Below, one piece after another: positions 23,685 to 32,659 of a stretch of DNA of 32,826 nt. This DNA comes from Anaerolineae bacterium (GTDB lineage Bacteria > Chloroflexota > Anaerolineae > Aggregatilineales > Phototrophicaceae): positions 1 to 32,826 of the forward strand of contig JABWBO010000041.1 of the NCBI GenBank assembly GCA_013360465.1, given 5' to 3'. Under the pieces are notes generated by a model. That model was not told the origin of the DNA. It did no database searches and worked only from the letters and a program-made list of their open reading frames with translations. The first letter of the stretch is position 1; each line of letters begins with the position of its first letter. The translations under genes were made by a program, and so were the position numbers.

Positions 23685-26108
23685 TTACTCAACGATGTTG
23701 ACAACGAGTGTGAGTCCTCCCGGTTCTTCCCCATCATTGGTGACGTGATGCAGAATGTGGCAATGTACCGCCCACATTCCCGGCTCGGTGGCGACAAACT
23801 CAATGTCATAGCGTTCACCCGGTGCAACTGCCACGGTATCTTTTGTAAGTTGCGCCACATCCGGGACAGGGTGTCCATCGGTAGCGACGATCTGGAAGGA
23901 TGTGCCATGCGTGTGCATGGGATGGACAAATTGCCCTGCATTGATGAAACGGATGCGAACCCGCTGCCCTACCTGAACGTTGATCGTTTCTGTTGCCGGG
24001 AAAGCTCTGCCATTGATCGTGAAATAGTTTGGTTCTGCTCCTGCCATCGGCATGGATGGATAAGTGAGTCCATCCACGACGCGCCACTCGGAGAGCATCA
24101 GCGTGACATCGACATCAGGTAGTACCGTTTCTGGTTGCACAGGATCAATGATCAGGGGGGCGTACAATCCCAATCCGATTTGGGTATCGGTATTCAGGTG
24201 CGAATGATACCAGAACGTGCCGCTGGGACTCGCAATGAATTCGTAGACGAACGTTTCGCCGGGTTCAACTGGATTTTGAGTGACGTTCGGAACGCCATCC
24301 ATCACGTTTGACAATGTGTTGCCGTGAAAGTGAACTGTTGTTGCTTCGGGAAGCTCGTTGGTGAACACAACCCGGACGCGATCCCCTTCCGTTACCCGAA
24401 TCATTGGTCCCGGGACGGTACCGTTGTACGTCCATGCAGTAACAGAAACATCGTCGAGGATGTTCCACAATACGGGACGCGCGGTGATTTCAAACACCTT
24501 CACACCATCTTCGAGCGTAAACTCCAGCGGTTGTCCGCCTATGGAGTCCGTAGCAGCGGGTACACCTTCGCTGCTGATAGGCATCATATCGTGACCGCCA
24601 GCCCCCATGTCCATACCTTCACCACTTTGCCCAGAGTGGTCATCCATATCCGACATCATGCCGCGCATCTGCTGCATCATCGACATCATGTCGTCGGACA
24701 TCTCCATGCTCATCATTTCGTCCATCAGGTTCATCATGGGCTGCATCATGGTGGACATGTCCATGCCGCCCATCATATCCGCCATACCACCACCCGACAT
24801 CATGCTCATCATCATATCCATCATGCCGCGCATCCGCTGCATCATCGGCATCATGTCGGTGGACATCTCCATGCCCATCAGGTCGTTCATCAGGCCCATC
24901 ATAGTCTGCATCATGGCTGACATATCCATGCCGCCCATATCCATTTGCCCCATTGTGGACTCGGTTATCGCTGGTACAACCGTTGGGGTGACTTCACTGG
25001 CAGGGTGATGTGCGTCATGGTCTTCCTCAATCCCCTGATCGAGCGCCAATGCGATCTGGGGCTGTTGGGCAGAAACCGCAGGCAGCGGTGAGAAACTAAT
25101 TCCATTCGGGCTGTCCCCGGTTGTGACACGGGCGACAATTTCCAGAGTTGACAGGTCGATTACGGCAACATCGTCACCATAAATGTTGGCGATATAAGCG
25201 TAGCGCCCGGACGGCTCAATGACGACTCCATGCGCCCCTTGTCCGGTTTCAAGAGTCTCCACGACCGCGAAGGTTGCTACGTCGATAATCGAAACCGTCG
25301 TGCTAGGGTTTTCCGCTGTACCTTGATTGGCAGCGAGTACATAGCGATTATCAGGCGTGACATAAACTTGGATAGGCCCTTCGCCGATTTCGACAGTGCT
25401 AACCAGCGATTGGGAAGCAACATCGACTTTGCCAACCGCGTTTTCGCCGTTGAGCGAGAAATACACATATTCACCACTCGGATCAAACGCGACCTGAACG
25501 GGACGTTCGCCAACTTCGATGTTGGTGACACGCTCGTTCGTCGTCGTGTCGATCACGCTTAACGTGGTATCACTGGCATTCGCCACGTAAATCCAAAGGC
25601 CATCGGGGCTGGGACGAAGCCCATGTGGAAACTCGCCAACCGGAATAGTCGTAATCACCTCTTTGGTGGCAGCATCGATGACGGTTACGCTGTTCTCGCC
25701 TCCGTTGGTGACGTAGACTGTACCACCATCAGGGGATACGATAATATGGGCAGGATGCTCTCCGGTAGGCGTCGTCCCAAGAACTGTATAGGTACGAGCA
25801 TCAATCTGTACTGCCGTATTGTCGTGCCCGCTTACTACCCAGACGGTTGCGCCATCGGGGGACACTTGAAGATTGTGCGGACCTTCAATCCCCGTGAGCG
25901 TCGTGACGACTTCATTCGTGCTGGCGTTGATGACGGTGATGCTGTTTCCATTTTCGTCTGCAACCCAGATCGTTCCCTGAATCGGTAAGCTCTGTGCCCC
26001 AACAGTGAGAGGTTGACGCAGACCGAAGACAAGCGTAATTAAAGCAACCAGAACTGCCGATTGGCGTAGAAACCTGTTGCCCATGATTAACCCAACTGCC
26101 TTTCCCAT
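23685..26108 (-). CDS. YVTN propeller / Met-rich linker / two-domain multicopper oxidase fusion
   Basis: An 807-aa exported protein. A signal peptide (RQSAVLVALITLVFGL, cut near VGAQS) is followed by seven YVTN-type propeller repeats (about residues 45-345, each ending like VIDAATKEVITTIPVG). A linker at about 385-509 contains some 51 Met plus Asp and His, including two 120-bp-encoded copies. The C-terminal oxidase (about 525-807) has all copper motifs: HFHGN, WYHSHL, HPMHTHGTSF and HCHILHH, in two cupredoxin domains. It probably oxidises Cu(I) outside the membrane. The ATG at 26108 lacks a ribosome site; the ATG at 26084 gives a cleaner signal peptide. No clear promoter is seen, so it may be read through from the copB operon. 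A terminator follows. Confidence 0.9.
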   Translation of the reverse strand: MGKAVGLIMGNRFLRQSAVLVALITLVFGLRQPLTVGAQSLPIQGTIWVADENGNSITVINASTNEVVTTLTGIEGPHNLQVSPDGATVWVVSGHDNTAVQIDARTYTVLGTTPTGEHPAHIIVSPDGGTVYVTNGGENSVTVIDAATKEVITTIPVGEFPHGLRPSPDGLWIYVANASDTTLSVIDTTTNERVTNIEVGERPVQVAFDPSGEYVYFSLNGENAVGKVDVASQSLVSTVEIGEGPIQVYVTPDNRYVLAANQGTAENPSTTVSIIDVATFAVVETLETGQGAHGVVIEPSGRYAYIANIYGDDVAVIDLSTLEIVARVTTGDSPNGISFSPLPAVSAQQPQIALALDQGIEEDHDAHHPASEVTPTVVPAITESTMGQMDMGGMDMSAMMQTMMGLMNDLMGMEMSTDMMPMMQRMRGMMDMMMSMMSGGGMADMMGGMDMSTMMQPMMNLMDEMMSMEMSDDMMSMMQQMRGMMSDMDDHSGQSGEGMDMGAGGHDMMPISSEGVPAATDSIGGQPLEFTLEDGVKVFEITARPVLWNILDDVSVTAWTYNGTVPGPMIRVTEGDRVRVVFTNELPEATTVHFHGNTLSNVMDGVPNVTQNPVEPGETFVYEFIASPSGTFWYHSHLNTDTQIGLGLYAPLIIDPVQPETVLPDVDVTLMLSEWRVVDGLTYPSMPMAGAEPNYFTINGRAFPATETINVQVGQRVRIRFINAGQFVHPMHTHGTSFQIVATDGHPVPDVAQLTKDTVAVAPGERYDIEFVATEPGMWAVHCHILHHVTNDGEEPGGLTLVVNIVE
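24654..24938 (-). repeat. Two 120-bp repeats encoding the Met-rich copper-binding linker
   Basis: The segments 24654-24773 and 24819-24938 are near-identical direct repeats with a 165-bp period. Each encodes a 40-residue unit running MGGMDMS.MMQ..M through MEMS.DMM to RMRGMM or QMRGMM. It is an in-gene duplication that doubled the number of Met ligands. Confidence 0.88.
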
Positions 26109-26272
26109 GTTTTGCGTGAAACGCTTATAGTGAGCGTTTTCAAAGATACAAACCTAGAGATGAGCGTACCTCAAGCGCCTTACACAGGTATGCGCTCTTC
26201 AGCGTGTTGAGGCACAGGCAAAATGGCGGGGGTTAATTCAACAAACAGTAATGGCTTCTCTGGTGTGTTTTG
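26109..26272. other. 164-bp spacer with two inverted repeats before the oxidase gene
   Basis: GAAACGCT with AGCGTTTTC (26117-26140) can form a hairpin just upstream of the oxidase start. CCTCAA with TTGAGG (26169-26212) encloses GCGC and GCG and can form a bulged hairpin. An AAATGGCG core at 26220-26227 resembles half of the copper-locus palindrome, but no -10 lies at the expected distance. The spacer may hold processing or attenuation structure; no clear promoter is seen. Confidence 0.4.
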
Positions 26273-26494
26273 TCATATCACCGCTCCGGTGCGCGGCATG
26301 ATCACGAGATGATACACTACTGAACCTATAACCAACCCGCCCGTAACTGCCATCGAGAATTTGCCGACAGGTAAAGATGTAAATCGTATACGCTTTCCCT
26401 GTGCTATCGCCAGCCTCCTCTTCTCAGCATGTTTAGCCGTTACTGCCGTACCTAAAGCCGCCGACATAGGAATAGCCGCACAAAACATACACAT
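26273..26494 (-). CDS. Small membrane protein starting MCMFC, function unknown
   Basis: A 73-aa protein with two hydrophobic stretches (about residues 5-20 and 46-66) and a basic segment between (KHAEKRRLAIAQGKRIR), so a two-pass inner membrane protein is likely. The N-terminal MCMFC could be a metal-binding pair of Cys with Met. I have seen similar short proteins next to copper genes but know no function. The ATG at 26494 is 6 nt after the stop of the BNR-type gene, so it is in the same operon. Confidence 0.7.
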   Translation of the reverse strand: MCMFCAAIPMSAALGTAVTAKHAEKRRLAIAQGKRIRFTSLPVGKFSMAVTGGLVIGSVVYHLVIMPRTGAVI

Positions 26495-26500
26495 GACTGC

Positions 26501-27448
26501 CTACTCCCCTCCAATGCCATCATTTGCGATTTGTGTCCATGCCCCATCCCCAAACAATACAAAAATATCTTTCTCATTTGTGGCTGCTGCCATTTGACCT
26601 GACGTGGGACTATCAGCAACATAGATCAGTGCGTCATTATTTGCCAGCGGCGGCGTGAGCAGCGGTGTATTCTCCCCAGTAGCAAGATCAAGTCGATAAA
26701 GCTGTCGATAACCGAAGTAAAGCCTGTTTGCATCAAGATCGAACACAACCGCTGTTACTGGCTCAGATGTAAACACAGGGGTAAATGTGTTTCCGTAATC
26801 CGTTGATAGCCACAAACCATCTTCGGTCGCAACCGCCACCGTACCAAGTTCGTCAGGGTGTACAGCGATTTGTATTGGACTGCTCTCCAATCCCGCCGCC
26901 TGGCTTTGCTGCCATGTTTGCCCCTCATCAAGGGTATAAAACATACCTACCCCTAATTGAGAATTCGGCGATTGGTTGATGACATAGACTGCATGATTGC
27001 GATAACCGGCGGCGAGCAGATGAAAGTCACTTTCGCCTTCGAAAATGAGTGTCGTAATCGTGCGTCCGCCATCCTCGCTCTTGATCAAGCCTAAGAGCGG
27101 TTCGTAATCTGTGCGTAGATCGGGATGACCACTGCTAAAGAAGCCGCTATCAATAGGAGAAAATCCCATGTAATCGTGAGCGGGTAAATCCGGCTGTGAC
27201 CATTGGTTATTCTCGTACACCAGCAGCCCAATGTGTGCGGGGACGAGCAAGCGACTTCCATCAGACGAAAATCCCAAGCCGTGAATATGCGGTATTTCTA
27301 CCCGTACCGCTCCACTTGTACCGTCCTGTTGACGGGCGTTCAGTAGAACAAAAACACCTATTACAGCGCCGATCAAACAAATCGCGCCGATGACCAGATG
27401 CCGTCTCGTTATCACAATCCCATCTGATGGACTTTGTTTTTTCTTCAC
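26501..27448 (-). CDS. F510_1955-family BNR/sortilin-like beta-propeller protein
   Basis: A 315-aa protein with one N-terminal membrane anchor (VIGAICLIGAVIGVFVLL) and an outside domain that starts with the family signature HIHGLGFSSDGSRLLVPAHIGL. BNR-like blades follow (SEDGGRT, LDEGQTW, STDYGNTF). The family is annotated as glycosylhydrolase-like, but no catalytic residues are evident to me and it may simply bind a partner. The GTG start at 27448 has AGAGGA five nt upstream and lies 9 nt after the cytochrome stop. It is part of the copB-YceI-cytochrome operon. Confidence 0.8.
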   Translation of the reverse strand: MKKKQSPSDGIVITRRHLVIGAICLIGAVIGVFVLLNARQQDGTSGAVRVEIPHIHGLGFSSDGSRLLVPAHIGLLVYENNQWSQPDLPAHDYMGFSPIDSGFFSSGHPDLRTDYEPLLGLIKSEDGGRTITTLIFEGESDFHLLAAGYRNHAVYVINQSPNSQLGVGMFYTLDEGQTWQQSQAAGLESSPIQIAVHPDELGTVAVATEDGLWLSTDYGNTFTPVFTSEPVTAVVFDLDANRLYFGYRQLYRLDLATGENTPLLTPPLANNDALIYVADSPTSGQMAAATNEKDIFVLFGDGAWTQIANDGIGGE

Positions 27449-27457
27449 TGAATTCCT

Positions 27458-27985
27458 CTATTTACCATTGACCTCGTATTCAGCATCCAATTCGGCACGA
27501 CGCTGTGTCACCTGTGCCTGCCACGCCCGTTGGTCATCCGTCCACCACAGGCTCATATAGGCGATGAGCTGATCGATCTCCGTCTCTGTAACCACCCCCT
27601 CAAAAGGTGGCATGGGATAATGTTCGAGTGGGTTCTGGATGCCGTTCAAAACCACCAGTTCTATCAACTGGCTGGGATGCTGCCAGGTATGTCCGGTCGC
27701 ATCGTGAGGAGGCACAGTATGCAGCCCAAGCTGCTCTGTATTGGGCACAGTCGAAAGAAGTTGTCCTTCCCCTGCGTAGCCATGACAGTGCGCGCACCGC
27801 AGGTTGTACACCGTTTGACCCGTCACTAAGTTTTGGTCAGCGGCGATCATAGCGGCACGCTCTGGCGAGTCGGTCGGACGCACAGCGACGACGGGCGGTT
27901 CGCTGCTGGTTTGGCAGCCAGCGAGGATGATCATCACGGCTGCAAGCAGGAACATGAGCAGACGAGGAAGCTGCATCATCGTCAT
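27458..27985 (-). CDS. c-type cytochrome lipoprotein
   Basis: A 175-aa exported lipoprotein. The N-terminus MMQLPRLLMFLLAAVMIILAG ends in the lipobox LAGC. The heme motif is CAHCH, followed by GYAGEG; an axial Met is likely in HYPMPPFEG. The conserved PPHDATGHTWQHPSQL segment is shared with the two other cytochromes at 31.3-32.2 kb, so all three are paralogues. The likely start is the ATG at 27985, one base after the YceI stop; the ATGs at 27979 and 27976 are alternatives. It probably carries electrons on the outer face of the membrane, possibly for the oxidase or the terminal oxidases. Confidence 0.88.
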   Translation of the reverse strand: MTMMQLPRLLMFLLAAVMIILAGCQTSSEPPVVAVRPTDSPERAAMIAADQNLVTGQTVYNLRCAHCHGYAGEGQLLSTVPNTEQLGLHTVPPHDATGHTWQHPSQLIELVVLNGIQNPLEHYPMPPFEGVVTETEIDQLIAYMSLWWTDDQRAWQAQVTQRRAELDAEYEVNGK

Positions 27986-27986
27986 C

Positions 27987-28877
27987 TCAGGATGCAACCG
28001 CGCGTGCAACAAAATCGAACTCCAGCCGTACCTGTTCAGCAACACCGTGATAGGCGAGCATATCGTCGTCGAGAATGCCGAAATCACTGCGGTTGACAAA
28101 CGCGGTTGCCTCACCACGTATTTCCTCAGCACTGCCCAACGTCATCCGAACAGTGAAGGTCACCGGGCGCGTTACCCCGCGCAGCGAGAGATTACCCGTC
28201 ACCTGCAAATCGACTGTCTGACCGAGAGACACCTGGGTTGGTAACCCCGTAACCGAGGTGGGGACGAATTCGGTGAACTCATAGGCATCCTGAGCCGTAA
28301 GCAGAACACAGCAGCGGATCGAGTTGTCACGATCGGGGTCGTCGGTTCGCAGCGTGCGCAGGTTGATGCGAATGACCCCAAGCTGAGAATTCGCCGGATT
28401 CGCAAAGTCGATGATGAAGTCGCCCGCGATCTGATTGGTTGTGCCAACTGCTGTCTGTGGCGGGATCGTTTCATCGACCGCGAAACGAACAACCGACTCA
28501 CTGGTCGAGATACGAAAGAGCTGGCGAGCCAGCACAACCGGCACTGCCGTTGGCATGGCGACGCTCGACATCGCCGCCATATCATGGGTTGCACTGGGAA
28601 CGACGCTCGCCGTTGTCGGTGCGGTAGTAGGTTGAACCGTCGACACAACGGCGGCGGTAGTGGGTACTATGGTCAGGCTGTCCAGTGATAACGTGGGCGC
28701 GCTGATGGGTGCGCTGGGTTGGTCATTCGACCCGGTTACACGGATGAACACGAATACACCACCCACACCCCCAATGACAGCGCCAATCAGCATCCCTGCC
28801 AGAAAAACACCAACGATGATGGGCATCAGTTTTCGAGCAGGACTGACGCTGTTATAGTTGCCTTCGAATCGTGCCAC
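27987..28877 (-). CDS. YceI-domain protein, membrane-anchored
   Basis: A 296-aa protein with one N-terminal membrane segment (IIVGVFLAGMLIGAVIGGVGG), a Ser/Thr/Pro-rich linker, and a YceI lipocalin-like beta-barrel domain from about residue 115 (ISTSESVVRFAVDETI through GNLSLRGVTRPVTFTVRM and FGILDDD). YceI proteins bind isoprenoid or quinone-like lipids. The domain usually takes part in stress responses in the periplasm or cell envelope; here its place next to copB and cytochromes suggests a link to electron carriers. The GTG start at 28877 has AGGAG seven nt upstream. It lies 33 nt after copB. Confidence 0.88.
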   Translation of the reverse strand: MARFEGNYNSVSPARKLMPIIVGVFLAGMLIGAVIGGVGGVFVFIRVTGSNDQPSAPISAPTLSLDSLTIVPTTAAVVSTVQPTTAPTTASVVPSATHDMAAMSSVAMPTAVPVVLARQLFRISTSESVVRFAVDETIPPQTAVGTTNQIAGDFIIDFANPANSQLGVIRINLRTLRTDDPDRDNSIRCCVLLTAQDAYEFTEFVPTSVTGLPTQVSLGQTVDLQVTGNLSLRGVTRPVTFTVRMTLGSAEEIRGEATAFVNRSDFGILDDDMLAYHGVAEQVRLEFDFVARAVAS

Positions 28878-28910
28878 GCTGAGACTCCTGTACCAGATTG
28901 GATTCCGACT

Positions 28911-31178
28911 TTAAACCGCCGCTAAATCGAGGCGGCGTAAGAGTTGCGCGTTGAACGCGACCACGATGGTGCTGACCGACATGAATACCGCGCCAATCGC
29001 CGGGTCGAGTGTGATACCAAACGGTGCAAGCACCCCCATCGCCAGCGGGATTGCCACGATGTTGTAGCCCGTCGCCCACACCAAGTTCTGAATCATCTTG
29101 CTGTAGGTGGCGCGGCTCAACCGGATAATCTTGACGATATCTATCGGGTTCGAGCGCACCAGGATGATCCCTGCACTTTCGATGGCGACATCCGTTCCCG
29201 CGCCGATGGCAATGCCGACATCAGCCGTCAGGAGCGCGGGCGCGTCGTTCACACCATCGCCCACCATCGCCACTTTACTGCCACCTTTTTGCAGTTCACG
29301 CACTTTGTCGGCTTTGTGTTCGGGCAACACCTGGGCGAAATAGGTGTCGATGTTCAGTGCTTGTGCGACTGCTCGCGCGACAGATTCACTGTCGCCGGTT
29401 AGCATAGCTACTTTCAAGCCCAGATCGTGCAGCTTCCGGACGGCTTCACGGCTTTCCTCGCGGATCACGTCGGCGATAGCGAACAGCGCCAGAATTGCTT
29501 TGTCGTTCGTCAGGTAGATGACCGATTGCCCGGCGTTCTCCGCATTCGACTTTGCGATTTCGAGCGACGTGGGTACGCGCAGGTTGAGCTGCTCCAGCAA
29601 GCGCGGGCCACCGATAGAGTAGGTCACACCATCGACGACGGCTTTCACACCGCGCCCGGCGATGCTCTCGAAACGGCTGACCGACGCAGGAGTAATACCG
29701 CGTTCCTTTACGTAAGTCCGAATCGCTTCCGCAATCATATGTTCGCTGTCGCCTTCCAGTCCGGCGGCGATCCGCAGCGCATCCGCTTCGGCGATGCCAT
29801 CGACGGCAACCTGCACCACGCCCTGTTCGCCTTTGGTCAGGGTTCCGGTCTTGTCGAAGATGATGATGTTCAGGTCTTTGGCGCTCTCCAGCGCGATTCG
29901 CTGGCGCACGAGCAAGCCGTTCCGCGCTGACAGCGTGGTCGAGATCGCCACGACCAGCGGTACAGCGAGACCGAGCGCGTGCGGGCAGGCAATCACCAGT
30001 ACCGTCACCATGTTCTTGACCGCTTCAGCCAGACTGCCTGTGAACACCAGCCAGCCGATAAAGGTGAGTGCGCCCGCCGCCAACGCGATGATCGTCAGGT
30101 AGAAGGCGGCGCGCTGTGCCAGCGTCTGCGCCCGCGACTGGCTTTTCTGTGCATCCTCGACCAGCCGCATGATACCTGCCAGCGCCGTGCCTTCGCCGAC
30201 CTGCTGTACCGTGACGCGCAGCGAACCCGATTCGTTGACCGTGCCGCCAATCACCCCGTCACCAAGCTTTTTATCCACCGGGCGGCTTTCGCCTGTGATC
30301 ATCGCCTCGTTGACACTGCTTTCGCCTTCGGCAACCGTCCCGTCGGCGGGGATGCTTGCGCCCGGGCGGATGAGCAGACGGTCACCAATCTGAAGCTGCG
30401 ACACATTTACAGTTTCCGTCGCGCCGGATGGCAGCAGACGTTCGGCGGTGTCGGGCAGCAGTTTCGCCAGTTCGCGCAGCGCGCCCTGCGCCTGACCAAC
30501 GCTGCGAAGTTCGATCCAGTGACCGAGCAGCATGACCGTGATGAGCGTCGCCAGTTCCCAAAAGAAATCCATCATCGGCATGGACGTCACCCCTGCCATG
30601 CCCATCGTTTCGCCGGGCGGGAACAGGAATATGCCGACGCTGTACAGGAAGGCCGCCGTGATCGCCACCGAAATCAGCGTCATCATGCCCGGCTGACGCC
30701 CCGTCAGTTCCTGCCGCGCCATGCTCAGGAAGGGCAGCCCGCCATAGAAGAAAATGAACGACCCCAGTATCGGCGCGATCAGGCTGCTGCCCGGAAATTC
30801 GGGCATGGTGAAACCGAGCCACGCCTGCACCATTGGCGAATACAGGACGACGATGATCGTGAGCGGCAGCACGACGAAGAAGCGGTTACGCATCATCGTC
30901 GCGTGGCCTTCGTGCATCACACCATGTCCGGTGTGATCGCCGTGTCTTGCGTGTGCGTCGTGCTTGCCTTGTTCGGCGTGCATCTCGTGCGCTGTCTGAT
31001 CCGGCTCTGGTTTGAGGAGTTCGCTGGCGCGATAGCTGCTGTCGTGGGCAGCATGTTCCGCCGGGTCAGCCGACGGCGTGTGTGCGCTATGACGGGCATG
31101 GTCGGCGCGGGCGGCATCACCGTCCATTGCAGGCGGCATGTCATGCGCTGTGTCATCTTTATGCTGTGGGTCTTTCAT
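28911..31178 (-). CDS. copB: P1B-type copper ATPase with CPH motif and His-rich N-terminus (CopB)
   Basis: A 755-aa ATPase. The first 100 residues are rich in His, Asp and Met ([19 protein letters not shown]) in place of HMA domains, and the membrane motif is [10 protein letters not shown] (CPH), both typical of CopB (P1B-3). [21 protein letters not shown] and the usual membrane segments are present. In the nucleotide-binding HP motif SEHP is replaced by SEHM, a variant to note. The ATG at 31178 (AAGGAG seven nt upstream) is preferred; 31181 is possible, and the in-frame start at 31196 lies ahead of the ribosome site. Promoter palindrome at 31251-31266. It leads an operon with YceI, a cytochrome, the BNR protein and the MCMFC protein. 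Confidence 0.93.
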   Translation of the reverse strand: MKDPQHKDDTAHDMPPAMDGDAARADHARHSAHTPSADPAEHAAHDSSYRASELLKPEPDQTAHEMHAEQGKHDAHARHGDHTGHGVMHEGHATMMRNRFFVVLPLTIIVVLYSPMVQAWLGFTMPEFPGSSLIAPILGSFIFFYGGLPFLSMARQELTGRQPGMMTLISVAITAAFLYSVGIFLFPPGETMGMAGVTSMPMMDFFWELATLITVMLLGHWIELRSVGQAQGALRELAKLLPDTAERLLPSGATETVNVSQLQIGDRLLIRPGASIPADGTVAEGESSVNEAMITGESRPVDKKLGDGVIGGTVNESGSLRVTVQQVGEGTALAGIMRLVEDAQKSQSRAQTLAQRAAFYLTIIALAAGALTFIGWLVFTGSLAEAVKNMVTVLVIACPHALGLAVPLVVAISTTLSARNGLLVRQRIALESAKDLNIIIFDKTGTLTKGEQGVVQVAVDGIAEADALRIAAGLEGDSEHMIAEAIRTYVKERGITPASVSRFESIAGRGVKAVVDGVTYSIGGPRLLEQLNLRVPTSLEIAKSNAENAGQSVIYLTNDKAILALFAIADVIREESREAVRKLHDLGLKVAMLTGDSESVARAVAQALNIDTYFAQVLPEHKADKVRELQKGGSKVAMVGDGVNDAPALLTADVGIAIGAGTDVAIESAGIILVRSNPIDIVKIIRLSRATYSKMIQNLVWATGYNIVAIPLAMGVLAPFGITLDPAIGAVFMSVSTIVVAFNAQLLRRLDLAAV

Positions 31179-31220
31179 CATCAGGCTCCTTAACACTCCT
31201 GCTCTTCGGCTTCACTTTTC

Positions 31221-31266
31221 AGTGTAGGCACGATGCAGAATGAATCGGATGCGCTGAATGGCGTGA
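31221..31266 (-). promoter_or_regulatory. copB promoter with copper-locus palindrome
   Basis: On the minus strand TCACGCCATTCAGCGC (31266-31251) has its AGCG half ending exactly 25 nt before TACACT (31226-31221), a plausible -10. The palindrome is the least perfect of the set. It begins 8 nt from the stop of the cytochrome gene upstream. Confidence 0.65.
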
Positions 31267-31273
31267 AATCCAT

Positions 31274-31765
31274 TCAACCACCGGGATTGATTTGCAGCGG
31301 GTTGGACTCTCGTTCCCCTTCTGCGGCTGTCACCTGCATCTGGCGCGTAAGCTGTTCGTCGTTCCAAAAGGTTTTGATGTACGCCAGCGTGAGCATGATC
31401 TGTTCGTCGGTGATCTGTTCGCCGAAAGCAGGCATCGGATACCAGTTAGTCGGGTCGGTCAGGCTCATACCGCCGTTCCGTACATACTCGACCAGCATTG
31501 CGTCGCCGTGATGCCAAGTATGACCGTTTCCATTGTGCGGGGGCGCACCAAAGCGCCCAGTCGCGTCACGCTCAGTCGGAGCATTTGGAAACTGCCCTTC
31601 ACCATTCACCCCGTGACACGAAGCGCAATACTGCGCGTAGAGCTGCTGCCCCTGCGCGATCTGCTCGGCGTTGAGCGTCGTGCCGCTGACGACAATGACG
31701 TCACGCTGGCTGGAACAGCCGACGAACAGCAGTGCCAACAGCACTATCAAACTCAGTTTCGCCAT
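31274..31765 (-). CDS. c-type cytochrome lipoprotein (paralogue 2)
   Basis: A 163-aa lipoprotein with signal and lipobox LLALLFVGC. The heme motif is CASCH followed by GVNGEG, an NGNGHTWHHGD segment is shared with its neighbour, and the axial Met is in WYPMPAFG. Closely related to the cytochrome at 31787-32209, so the pair is a tandem duplication. The ATG at 31765 lies 21 nt after the preceding stop and has AAGGAGGAATG just upstream (on the minus strand). It ends the rhodanese operon; the copB promoter follows directly. Confidence 0.9.
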   Translation of the reverse strand: MAKLSLIVLLALLFVGCSSQRDVIVVSGTTLNAEQIAQGQQLYAQYCASCHGVNGEGQFPNAPTERDATGRFGAPPHNGNGHTWHHGDAMLVEYVRNGGMSLTDPTNWYPMPAFGEQITDEQIMLTLAYIKTFWNDEQLTRQMQVTAAEGERESNPLQINPGG

Positions 31766-31786
31766 ATCAATGCCATTCCTCCTTTT

Positions 31787-32209
31787 TCAAGGACGCTCAT
31801 GCCATATCGTCTTGATGTATGCAATGATCCGGGCAATCTCTTGATCGGACAGTTGATCGCCAAACGCAGGCATCGGATAGTACAGTGCTGGGTTTCGCAG
31901 GCTGATGCCGCCGTCTCGCACATACGCAATCAACCAGTCGTCCGGGTGATGCGAGGTATGACCATATCCATTGTGCGGCGGTGCGCCAAAACGCCCGGTC
32001 TCATCCGGCAGCAGCGGAAAATCCGCGAACTGCCCTTCGCCATTTGCACCATGACAGGACGCACAATACTGCGCGTAGAGCTGCCGCCCCTGCGCGATCT
32101 GCGCCTCGTCAAACACCACACCGCTGACGGTGATGGTGGCGCTCTGGCTTCCGCAGCCCACCAGCAGCACGCTTAGCAACCCTGCCAGAAGGGAGGTTCT
32201 CAGCCTCAT
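31787..32209 (-). CDS. c-type cytochrome lipoprotein (paralogue 1)
   Basis: A 140-aa lipoprotein with lipobox LLSVLLVGC. The heme motif CASCH is followed by GANGEG, and the axial Met is in YYPMPAFG. The start is the ATG at 32209, which overlaps the rhodanese stop (ATGA); a frame open further upstream lies inside the rhodanese gene. Electron transfer on the membrane's outer face is likely. Its tandem paralogue follows. Confidence 0.9.
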   Translation of the reverse strand: MRLRTSLLAGLLSVLLVGCGSQSATITVSGVVFDEAQIAQGRQLYAQYCASCHGANGEGQFADFPLLPDETGRFGAPPHNGYGHTSHHPDDWLIAYVRDGGISLRNPALYYPMPAFGDQLSDQEIARIIAYIKTIWHERP

Positions 32210-32634
32210 GAGCCGTCCCCGGACATGAGCAGTTCGCGCCCGCTGTCCGTCCACGCATTCATCCCGCCGGAAACATCGACGACGTTGGTGTATCCCAGTG
32301 CAACAAGTGCGCGGCTCGCCTCTTCACTCATCCGACCGCTGCGGCAGTAGAGAATAATGGGCGCGTTTCGGTCCGGCAATGCCGCCGTCAACGCATCGAG
32401 ATCGTTGTATGGGATGTAGTCGTCCGTGTTCGGCACTTCACCTTCGTAGGGGATGTGAACATTGATAACGGTGAAAGCGTCGGGTTGATCGAGCGCGACT
32501 GCAAATTCGTCGGTCGTGATGGCTTTATATACCGCCTCTCCTGAGGGTGTCGGCGGTACAACAGGAGCGGCGCTGCACGCCGCTCCAACCACTATCAAAC
32601 TGATGAATAGTCCCACTGCGATGATCATTCGCAT
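32206..32634 (-). CDS. Rhodanese-domain lipoprotein
   Basis: A 142-aa exported lipoprotein (VGLFISLIVVGAAC lipobox region) with a single rhodanese domain. The active-site loop is YCRSGRMSEEAS with the catalytic Cys, after FTVINVHIPYEGEVP; NVVDVSGGMNAW is the usual end. It should handle sulfane sulfur outside the membrane; why this belongs to a copper locus is not known, but copper-thiol or sulfur-ligand handling is possible. The start is the ATG at 32634, with GGAGG five nt upstream; 32649 is an alternative with no ribosome site. It leads the cytochrome operon under the palindrome at 32688-32703. Confidence 0.88.
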   Translation of the reverse strand: MRMIIAVGLFISLIVVGAACSAAPVVPPTPSGEAVYKAITTDEFAVALDQPDAFTVINVHIPYEGEVPNTDDYIPYNDLDALTAALPDRNAPIILYCRSGRMSEEASRALVALGYTNVVDVSGGMNAWTDSGRELLMSGDGS

Positions 32635-32659
32635 CACACCCTCCAGCATTTATCGGCGA

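Noticed and set aside
26217-26230. AAATGGCG core upstream of the multicopper oxidase as a sixth palindrome region
   Set aside because: The second half-site is missing and no -10 hexamer lies 24-25 nt downstream, so it does not meet the rule of the other sites.
29979-31193. Long plus-strand open frame (404 codons) opposite copB
   Set aside because: Shadow of the P-type ATPase; composition is Arg/His-rich and no family is seen.
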